A stretch of DNA of 6,475 bases from Ferruginibacter sp. (lineage in GTDB: Bacteria; Bacteroidota; Bacteroidia; Chitinophagales; Chitinophagaceae), in NCBI GenBank assembly GCA_018057635.1, contig JAGPDJ010000149.1, forward strand, positions 1 through 6,475, read 5' to 3'. The notes under the pieces were generated by a model. The model saw nothing but the letters and a program-made list of their open reading frames with translations, made no database searches and was not told the DNA's origin. The position numbers were made by a program, and so were the translations under genes. Positions 1 to 4,951 of this stretch are shown here, in pieces (position 1 is the stretch's first letter; each line of letters opens with the position of its first letter).

Positions 1-1950
1 GGACATGAAGCCATTCAACTGGCCACAGCATTTCAATTATTACCGTGCGATTATGTAAGTCCATATTACCGGGATGAAAGTATCATGCTTGGTTTGGAGT
101 TTTCACCATACCAATTGATGCTTCAGTTGCTTGCCAAAAGTGATGATATTTTTTCAGGTGGCAGGGAATATTATAATCATCCGAATTACAGGGGAAATGA
201 TAAACCAACGATCATTCACCAAAGCAGTGCAACCGGCATGCAGGCGATCCCTACTACCGGTATAGCTCAAGGAATTAAATTCCTGGAAAGATCCAATTCA
301 CCACTATTAATTAGTGGTATGGATGGTGAGGCTCCGGTTGTGATTTGTTCATTAGGAGACGCATCAGTAACCGAAGGCGAAGTTAGTGAAGCATTTCAGT
401 TTGCTGCATTACACCAGTTGCCTGTAATTTACCTGGTTGAAGACAACGACTGGGGAATCAGTGTAACATCAGGTGAAGCCAGAACTACCAATGCTTATGA
501 ATTCATATCCGGTTTTAAGGGTATTGAAAGAATAAGTATAGATGGCAGTGATTTTGTAGAAAGTTATTTAACGATGCAGCAGGTTGTAAAAGATGTTCGT
601 GAAAACAGGAAACCTTACCTGGTACATGCAAAAGTGCCTTTGTTGGGTCATCATACAAGCGGTGTTAGAAAAGAATTTTACAGAACAGAAGCTGATCTTG
701 ATAAACACTATACAAACGACCCTGGCCCAAAGCTAAAGACTGTTTTACTGCAACTTGGTTTTGAAGAAGACTATTTACAGCAAATAGAAAATGAAACAGC
801 GGCTTATGTGAAGGATGAATTTGAAAAAGCAGCAGCCTCCCCGGAGCCGGATCCTTCAACAGTGAGTAATTATGTATTTATGCCTACGCCGGTTTTAGCA
901 GAAAAAGGCGAAAGGAATCCGGCTAACAAAGAAAAAGTGTTAATGGTTGATGCTGCTTTGTTTGCTATCAGGGAGATCATGGAAGATTTTCCGGAAGCTG
1001 TGTTATACGGCCAGGATGTGGGCCGCAGGCTTGGCGGTGTTTTCAGGGAAGCTGCAACACTGGCAGAACAGTTTGGCGATCACCGTGTTTTCAATACAGC
1101 GATACAGGAAGCATATATAATAGGATCTACAGTTGGAATGAGCGCTGTGGGAGTTAAACCGATCGTGGAAGTTCAGTTTGCAGATTATATTTATCCAGGC
1201 CTGAATCAGCTTGTGACAGAAATTTCAAAAAGCTGTTACCTCAGTTGCGGAAAATTTCCTGTACAAACACTTATACGGGTGCCCATAGGAGCATACGGAG
1301 GTGGAGGCCCTTATCACAGCGGAAGCGTAGAAAGCACATTGCTTACCATCAAAGGCATCAAGATAGTATATCCTTCAAATACTGCAGATATGAAAGGATT
1401 GCTGAAAGCGGCATTCCTTGATCCCAACCCCGTGATTATGCTGGAACATAAAGGATTGTACTGGAGTAAAGTGCCTGGAACGGAAGATGCAAAAATGACT
1501 GAACCATCCAGGGAATATGTTATTCCATTGGGAAAAGGAAATATTGTTTTAGCTGCATCCGCTGAAAATATAACGGCAGGGAATAGTTGCTGTATAATCA
1601 CATATGGTATGGGAGTTTACTGGGCTAAAGCTGCAGCTAAGAATTTTCCCGGGCAGGTTGAGATCGTTGACCTGCGAACTTTATTTCCACTTGATGAAGC
1701 ACTTGTTTTTAATACTGTAAAAAAACATGGAAAATGCCTGGTGCTCACAGAAGAACAACAAAACAATTCTTTTTCTGAAGCACTTGCAGGCAGGATTTCA
1801 AAAGCGTGCTTTCAGTTTTTAGATGCCCCGGTAGAAGTATTAGGTGCATTAAATTTACCTGCAGTTCCTATGAATATTATTCTGGAACAGGCTATGTTAC
1901 CAAATGCAGAAAAAGTATCAGCCAGGCTGCAGGAGTTATTGATGGGATAA
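1..1950 (+). CDS. 2-oxo acid dehydrogenase E1, fused alpha/beta subunits (5' partial)
   Basis: This is the thiamine diphosphate-dependent E1 of a 2-oxo acid dehydrogenase complex. It decarboxylates a 2-oxo acid and passes the acyl group to the lipoyl arm of E2 in the cytoplasm. The frame is open from base 1, so the N-terminus lies upstream; 649 residues are visible, and by family alignment roughly 60 are probably missing. The alpha half begins at GHEAIQ and carries the ThDP/Mg motif GDASVTEGE (about residues 119-127) ending in EDND (147-150). The GHHTSG...YR loop lies near 217-228. The beta half starts near residue 312 and shows QDVGRRLGG, FNTAIQEAYIIG (364-375), GGGGPYHSGS and VYPSN. A transketolase C-terminal domain covers about 530-645 (VDLRTLFPLDEA). 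The fused form is common in Bacteroidota and is often annotated as branched-chain (2-oxoisovalerate) E1. Substrate is not readable from sequence; pyruvate is possible. No E2 or E3 gene lies in the window. Confidence 0.93.
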   Translation, partial: GHEAIQLATAFQLLPCDYVSPYYRDESIMLGLEFSPYQLMLQLLAKSDDIFSGGREYYNHPNYRGNDKPTIIHQSSATGMQAIPTTGIAQGIKFLERSNSPLLISGMDGEAPVVICSLGDASVTEGEVSEAFQFAALHQLPVIYLVEDNDWGISVTSGEARTTNAYEFISGFKGIERISIDGSDFVESYLTMQQVVKDVRENRKPYLVHAKVPLLGHHTSGVRKEFYRTEADLDKHYTNDPGPKLKTVLLQLGFEEDYLQQIENETAAYVKDEFEKAAASPEPDPSTVSNYVFMPTPVLAEKGERNPANKEKVLMVDAALFAIREIMEDFPEAVLYGQDVGRRLGGVFREAATLAEQFGDHRVFNTAIQEAYIIGSTVGMSAVGVKPIVEVQFADYIYPGLNQLVTEISKSCYLSCGKFPVQTLIRVPIGAYGGGGPYHSGSVESTLLTIKGIKIVYPSNTADMKGLLKAAFLDPNPVIMLEHKGLYWSKVPGTEDAKMTEPSREYVIPLGKGNIVLAASAENITAGNSCCIITYGMGVYWAKAAAKNFPGQVEIVDLRTLFPLDEALVFNTVKKHGKCLVLTEEQQNNSFSEALAGRISKACFQFLDAPVEVLGALNLPAVPMNIILEQAMLPNAEKVSARLQELLMG

Positions 1951-1993
1951 AGAATTTTTAAAGTGATTTTGATAACCTGCCCGTTTGTATAAC

Positions 1994-2009
1994 CTTTCCA
2001 ACAGGAAAG
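1994..2009. other. Small hairpin between convergent genes
   Basis: CTTTCC and GGAAAG form a perfect 6-bp stem with a 4-nt AACA loop, between the convergent E1 and ABC ATPase stops. No T-tract follows on either strand, so it is at best a weak or non-classical terminator. It may stabilise the 3' ends of either transcript. The rest of the 91-nt gap shows only the direct repeat CATTATCCA at 2025-2033 and 2040-2048. Confidence 0.3.
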
Positions 2010-2041
2010 CATTTCCGAATTATTCATTATCCATTAAATCA

Positions 2042-2698
2042 TTATCCACCAACCATCTTCCCGTCTTTCATATGCAAAACCCTGTCACTCATAGCAGCCA
2101 GTTCTTCATTATGAGTTACGATTAAAAATGTTTGTTTGTATTGATCCCTCAGTTGAATAAATAGTTTGTGTAGTTCTTTTGCATTGGTAGAGTCGAGATT
2201 ACCAGTTGGTTCATCTGCCATGATTATAGATGGGTTATTTATCAAAGCCCTTGCAACTGCAACTCTTTGTTGTTCACCACCCGACAATTGTCCTGGTTTA
2301 TTCTGAAGCCGGTCTCTTAATCCCAATATTGTAAGCAGTTCTATAGCCCTGTTTTCAGTTTCTTTCTTTTTAGAACCAGCTATCCAGCCAGGTATACAAA
2401 CATTTTCCAATGCGGTAAACTCAGGCAGTAAATGATGAAACTGAAAAATAAATCCAATATGTTTATTTCTGAATTTTGACAAAGCCTTACCTGTAAGTTT
2501 ATCAATTCGCTGGCCCTTCAATACAACTTCACCTTTATCTGGTTTATCCAATGTACCCAATATATGTAAAAATGTACTTTTCCCGGCTCCGGAAGAACCA
2601 ACAATACTTACAATTTCTGCTTGCTTAATATCTATTTCAACAGATTTTAGCACTTGGAGGCTACCGTAATGCTTTTCAATATTTCTGGCATTTAACAT
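2042..2698 (-). CDS. ABC transporter ATP-binding protein, LolD/MacB-like
   Basis: This is a 218-residue ABC ATPase with every catalytic motif intact: Walker A GSSGAGKST (34-42), Q-loop Gln86 within FIFQFHHLLPEFTALENV, signature LSGGEQQ (138-144), Walker B IIMADEP with catalytic Glu163, D-loop GNLDS and H-loop His196. The LLPEFTALENV segment after the Q-loop and the overall length fit the LolD/MacB/FtsE-like group, which powers lipoprotein release to the outer membrane or related MacB-type export. The partner permease is not in the window, so the exact system is unassigned. I chose the ATG at 2698 because MLNARNIEKHYG is where family members normally begin. An in-frame ATG at 2746 would add a hydrophobic 16-residue tail not expected in this family. 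No clear Shine-Dalgarno or promoter consensus was found upstream. The gene converges on the E1 gene with a 91-nt gap. Confidence 0.9.
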   Translation of the reverse strand: MLNARNIEKHYGSLQVLKSVEIDIKQAEIVSIVGSSGAGKSTFLHILGTLDKPDKGEVVLKGQRIDKLTGKALSKFRNKHIGFIFQFHHLLPEFTALENVCIPGWIAGSKKKETENRAIELLTILGLRDRLQNKPGQLSGGEQQRVAVARALINNPSIIMADEPTGNLDSTNAKELHKLFIQLRDQYKQTFLIVTHNEELAAMSDRVLHMKDGKMVGG

Positions 2699-2846
2699 CA
2701 GTCGAAAATAGCCAATTATTGCAATAAAAGGGATTAACACGGGCATAATCAGTAATTATTGATTGGATATAGTATTTTATTCTTAAATATTCATATAGTC
2801 AAAAAATGAAATAATTGAAGTTTTAACCTACCTTTTTAAAAACACT

Positions 2847-2877
2847 TTTGGTTATTTCGTACGAACTTCTACATTTG
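2847..2877 (+). promoter_or_regulatory. Bacteroidota-type promoter (-33 TTTG / -7 TAnnTTTG)
   Basis: TTTG at 2847-2850 and TACATTTG at 2870-2877, separated by 19 nt, match the primary-sigma promoter consensus of Bacteroidota (TTTG, about 19 nt, TAnnTTTG). Transcription should start near 2883-2886, giving a 5' leader of about 16-20 nt before the ATG at 2902. The placement also argues against an upstream TTG start at 2848, which would lie inside the -33 element. Confidence 0.8.
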
Positions 2878-2901
2878 CAAAAATTAAACCTATTTCATAC
2901 G

Positions 2902-3123
2902 ATGTTTTGGACACTAGAATTGGCCTCGCATTTAGAAGATGCTCCCTGGCCTGCAACTAAAGATGAACTGATCGATTACAGCATTCGCAGCGGTGCCCCC
3001 ATTGAAGTAATAGAAAATCTCCAGGAACTGGAAGACGAGGGTGACTTGTATGAAGGTTTGGATGATATCTGGCCTGATTACCCAAGCCAGGAAGATTTCT
3101 TTTTTAATGAAGATGAATATTAA
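2902..3123 (+). CDS. Small acidic DUF2795-type protein
   Basis: This is a 73-residue, strongly acidic protein starting MFWTLELASHLEDAPWPATK and ending FFFNEDEY. I recognise it by remembered resemblance as the DUF2795-type small protein found widely in Bacteroidota; its function is unknown to me. The middle (DELIDYSIRSGAPIEVIENLQ) looks like a helical segment. The C-terminal third is rich in Asp/Glu and aromatic residues (DIWPDYPSQEDFFF). No signal peptide or membrane segment is seen, so it is probably cytosolic. The start is the ATG at 2902: the open frame extends upstream to a TTG at 2848, but that overlaps the promoter. The gene is a single-gene unit with its own promoter and a strong terminator 38 nt after the stop, consistent with good independent expression. 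Confidence 0.88.
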   Translation: MFWTLELASHLEDAPWPATKDELIDYSIRSGAPIEVIENLQELEDEGDLYEGLDDIWPDYPSQEDFFFNEDEY

Positions 3124-3160
3124 TTAAGCCGTTATTTGGAAGGATTGTAAAAAAAATTAG

Positions 3161-3189
3161 AAACCGTTCAATTTACTGGACGGTTTTTT
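3161..3189. terminator. Rho-independent terminator, possibly bidirectional
   Basis: AAACCGTTC (3161-3169) pairs with GGACGGTTT (3178-3186) in a 9-bp stem with one G-U pair and an 8-nt loop. It runs into a T-tract at 3184-3189, 38 nt after the DUF2795-type stop. On the minus strand the same stem is followed after 4 nt by eight T (the A-run at 3149-3156). It could therefore also end transcripts from the convergent fabI/SemiSWEET cluster. Confidence 0.8.
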
Positions 3190-3214
3190 AATGCGGTAAA
3201 TCATAGTTAAAAAA

Positions 3215-3289
3215 AGATGTCATCTAGAAAAAATCCGTATAACAAAATGGAATTCACATAATTGTGAAGGAAACAAAAAGATGTCATCT
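3215..3289 (+). repeat. 75-bp repeat module, copy 1
   Basis: The module is bounded on both sides by AGATGTCATCT with a 53-nt interior. The interior matches copy 2 (3379-3453) at 42 of 53 positions without gaps. The last 17 nt (GTGAAGGAAACAAAAAG type end) are identical, whereas the centre has diverged. TTCACA and TGTGAA (3253-3258 and 3263-3268) make a 6-bp hairpin here that copy 2 does not preserve. No transposase or integrase is nearby. Confidence 0.85.
3217..3261 (+). other. Candidate micro-ORF 1 (14 residues)
   Basis: ATG to TAA encodes MSSRKNPYNKMEFT. It resembles micro-ORF 2 at 3381-3431 in the other repeat module: MSS, NPY, KM and F are shared. No family is recognised and no Shine-Dalgarno lies before this copy. 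It could be a chance reading frame in a non-coding repeat, so it is listed only as a candidate. Confidence 0.25.
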
Positions 3290-3378
3290 ACAAAAAAGTG
3301 TCTTCCCATTACAATACATAAATACTATAAAAAACAAACAACTATTTCCATTCCGGATAACCATCTGCATTAATAAAA

Positions 3379-3453
3379 AGATGTCATCTAGCGAAAACCC
3401 TTATAAAAAAATGAATTTCAATAATTTGTGAAGGAAACAAAAAGATGTCATCT
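3379..3453 (+). repeat. 75-bp repeat module, copy 2
   Basis: This is the second copy of the module at 3215-3289, with the same length, flanking 11-mers and 3' segment (TTTGTGAAGGAAACAAAAAG here, TTGTGAAGG in copy 1). The terminal 11-mer ends at 3453, immediately next to the SemiSWEET stop codon at 3454-3456. The module thus abuts that gene exactly. Confidence 0.85.
3381..3431 (+). other. Candidate micro-ORF 2 (16 residues)
   Basis: ATG to TGA encodes MSSSENPYKKMNFNNL, parallel to the 14-residue frame in module 1. Between the two module interiors, 7 of 11 differences fall at third codon positions of this frame, 3 at first and 1 at second. That pattern is suggestive of coding but rests on few sites. 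The peptide is unrecognised. Confidence 0.25.
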
Positions 3454-3723
3454 CTAAAACCCCACCTTTTTCTTAAAACTAAACTTAAAATAAATTAATA
3501 CCAAAGACAACAAACAAATAACCCCATTGCAGATAATCACCGGCAATAAACCCCTTCCTATTCCATAAATAAGCCAGATAATTGTACTTAAAAAAACTAT
3601 CAACATCATAGCCAGGCTGAGGTCACCCACACTTTTAGTTTTCCAGGCCTGGTATACCTGTGGCATGAATGTGATACTGCTCAATGCAGATCCTATATGA
3701 CCCACAACTTCTGTCCAGTCCAT
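3454..3723 (-). CDS. SemiSWEET-type sugar transporter (PQ-loop family)
   Basis: This 89-residue membrane protein has three predicted helices (about 5-26, 35-55 and 58-80), the layout of bacterial SemiSWEETs, which dimerise in the inner membrane to pass small sugars down their gradient. The PQ motif is at 21-22 (FMPQVYQAWKTKS). Trp50 (WLIYG) and Asn66 (IICNG) sit where the family places its substrate-pocket Trp and Asn. The C-terminus is basic (FSFKKKVGF). The start ATG at 3723 gives the usual family length. It lies 93 nt downstream of fabI on the same strand and may be the last gene of that transcript; no separate promoter consensus was found. Its stop codon touches the edge of the downstream repeat module. 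The substrate cannot be read from sequence. Confidence 0.88.
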   Translation of the reverse strand: MDWTEVVGHIGSALSSITFMPQVYQAWKTKSVGDLSLAMMLIVFLSTIIWLIYGIGRGLLPVIICNGVICLLSLVLIYFKFSFKKKVGF

Positions 3724-3816
3724 ATTTTTTTATTTAGAAACCATATTTTTTGGGCAGACCATTATATATTCACTTTTAATGATCTCACTAAACTAATTAT
3801 TTTTTAATGCTGCACT

Positions 3817-4629
3817 TTACTTCTCCATCTGTTCTATTACTGCACCGGTTACCCCCGTAAACGAGAAACCACCATCATGAAATAAATTCTGCATCGTTAC
3901 CATTTTCGTCATATCACTAAACATGATCACAATATAATTGGCGCAATCTGCTGCACTTGCATTACCCAGCGGACTCATTTTTTCTGCATAATTGATAAAA
4001 CCATCAAATCCCTTCACTCCACTGCCAGCTGTAGTTCTTGTAGGTGATTGAGATATAGTATTCACCCGTACATGTTTTTTAACACCATAATGGTAACCAA
4101 AACTACGTGCAACACTTTCCAGCAATGCTTTGGCATCTGCCATTTCACTGTAATCTGGAAATACACGTTGAGCCGCAATATAAGTTAGCGCTATCACGCT
4201 TCCCCAGTCTTTAAGTGCATCCTTCTTCATGCAGGCAGCCAATACCCGGTGCAGGCTGACTGCAGAAATATCATTCGTTTTTACATTAAACCCATAATCA
4301 ATTTCTGTATAATGTTTGCCCTTACGCACATTTACTCCCATTCCTATTGAATGAAGGATAAAATCAAATGAACCTCCAAAATGATCCATCGTCTTATTAA
4401 TAAGATTGTCCACATCTTCATTGCTGCTTACATCACAGGGTATCACCGGCGCATTGATCTGCTCTGCCAGTTTATTAATTTCTCCCATACGCATTGCAAC
4501 GGGTGCATTGCTTAATACTATTTCAGCTCCCTCCTCATGGCATTTGATGGCAGTTATCCACGCAATTGATCTTTCATCAAGTGCACCAAAGATGATTCCT
4601 TTCTTTCCTTTAAGCAGGTTGTAAGACAT
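3817..4629 (-). CDS. fabI: Enoyl-[acyl-carrier-protein] reductase (NADH), FabI
   Basis: This 270-residue short-chain dehydrogenase/reductase performs the last step of each fatty acid elongation cycle, reducing trans-2-enoyl-ACP with NAD(P)H in the cytosol. The N-terminus has the FabI cofactor motif GALDERSIAW (15-24). HSIGMG (93-98) matches the SIG segment lining the cofactor site. The catalytic set is LTY150...PDY160 followed by Lys167 (Y-x6-K), the FabI spacing and the equivalents of E. coli Tyr146, Tyr156 and Lys163. SPTRTTAGSGVKGF (195-208) corresponds to the substrate loop, and HDGGFSFTG (251-259) is the C-terminal family signature. Length is usual. The ATG at 4629 gives the family start MSYNLLKGKKG. 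It sits 50 nt after the small membrane gene and 93 nt before SemiSWEET, all on one strand. A weak AATATTTG upstream departs from the TAnnTTTG consensus and lacks a matching -33 element. Confidence 0.95.
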   Translation of the reverse strand: MSYNLLKGKKGIIFGALDERSIAWITAIKCHEEGAEIVLSNAPVAMRMGEINKLAEQINAPVIPCDVSSNEDVDNLINKTMDHFGGSFDFILHSIGMGVNVRKGKHYTEIDYGFNVKTNDISAVSLHRVLAACMKKDALKDWGSVIALTYIAAQRVFPDYSEMADAKALLESVARSFGYHYGVKKHVRVNTISQSPTRTTAGSGVKGFDGFINYAEKMSPLGNASAADCANYIVIMFSDMTKMVTMQNLFHDGGFSFTGVTGAVIEQMEK

Positions 4630-4669
4630 GATAGCTTATTTATTAAATGATTAAACAAATATTTAGTAA

Positions 4670-4685
4670 AAATAACCAGTTATTT
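4670..4685. other. Short perfect palindrome at the small-gene stop
   Basis: AAATAAC and GTTATTT form 7-bp arms around CA, overlapping the stop codon of the small membrane gene and lying about 40 nt upstream of the fabI ATG. The 2-nt loop is too tight for a good RNA hairpin, so if functional it would more likely be a DNA-binding site. In AT-rich DNA it could be chance. Confidence 0.2.
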
Positions 4686-4892
4686 CTTAATCCCTGAAAT
4701 ACTGGTTTTAAAAATAAAAAAACTTACAATAAATACCACCAGGAAAATAACGGCAAAATGCAACAACAAATACAAAATAAAAAAACCAACTGATTTTTTC
4801 GGATCTATATTATCCCTGATCAGTTTGTGAATACCATAAGTTCCTGATACTGCTGCCAGCAGCAGGAAGGGAATGATCAATTTTTGAAACAC
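4680..4892 (-). CDS. Small two-helix membrane protein, function unknown
   Basis: The encoded protein has 70 residues with two hydrophobic stretches (about 4-20 and 36-60), separated by a polar loop containing HKLIRDNIDPKKS, and a basic end (GIKK). It is likely an inner-membrane protein of unknown function; no family is recognised. The start is a GTG at 4892: no ATG occurs in the first half of the frame, and the frame is closed by a stop at 4911-4913, so only GTG, an ATT or a downstream TTG could serve. No Shine-Dalgarno is visible. It sits 59 nt after recN and 50 nt before fabI on the same strand, so co-transcription is likely. Its coding status rests on the continuous membrane pattern and its fit between two genes. 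Confidence 0.65.
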   Translation of the reverse strand: MFQKLIIPFLLLAAVSGTYGIHKLIRDNIDPKKSVGFFILYLLLHFAVIFLVVFIVSFFIFKTSISGIKK

Positions 4893-4951
4893 AATAATTG
4901 GTTTAATTTTTTACTGTCACTGTAGCTTGCACAAATAAGTTGAAAGCCCTG

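Larger units (their letters stand above)
3190..3453. other. AT-rich intergenic region with four copies of AGATGTCATCT
   Basis: No conventional gene was found between the terminator and the SemiSWEET stop. The stretch holds four copies of the near-palindrome AGATGTCATCT (5-bp arms around a central T) at 3215-3225, 3279-3289, 3379-3389 and 3443-3453, each preceded by an A-run. Spacings are 64, 100 and 64 nt, so the copies form two equal modules separated by unique sequence (3290-3378). The arrangement implies duplication of a 75-bp unit, or two insertions of it. Confidence 0.85.

Noticed and set aside
1314..1601. Minus-strand open frames inside the E1 gene (also 665-859 and 1812-2027)
   Set aside because: They lie antisense to well-supported E1 domains and show no recognisable protein features.
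2025..2048. Direct repeat CATTATCCA (2025-2033 and 2040-2048)
   Set aside because: It is a 9-mer in very AT-rich spacer with no further copies or structure; chance is a sufficient explanation.
2699..2746. N-terminal extension of the ABC ATPase from an ATG at 2746
   Set aside because: It adds 16 hydrophobic residues (MPVLIPFIAIIGYFRL) before the normal family start MLNARNIEKHYG; LolD-type ATPases are cytosolic and have no such segment.
2848..2901. Upstream TTG start for the DUF2795-type protein
   Set aside because: The TTG overlaps the -33 element and the extra codons span the -7 box, so they would lie upstream of the expected transcription start.
3211..3456. CRISPR array
   Set aside because: There are only four 11-mers, unevenly spaced (64, 100, 64), the interiors of the two modules are homologous rather than unique, and no cas genes are present.
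4650..4665. Promoter for fabI at AATATTTG on the minus strand
   Set aside because: It departs from TAnnTTTG at the first base and has no TTTG at the -33 distance.
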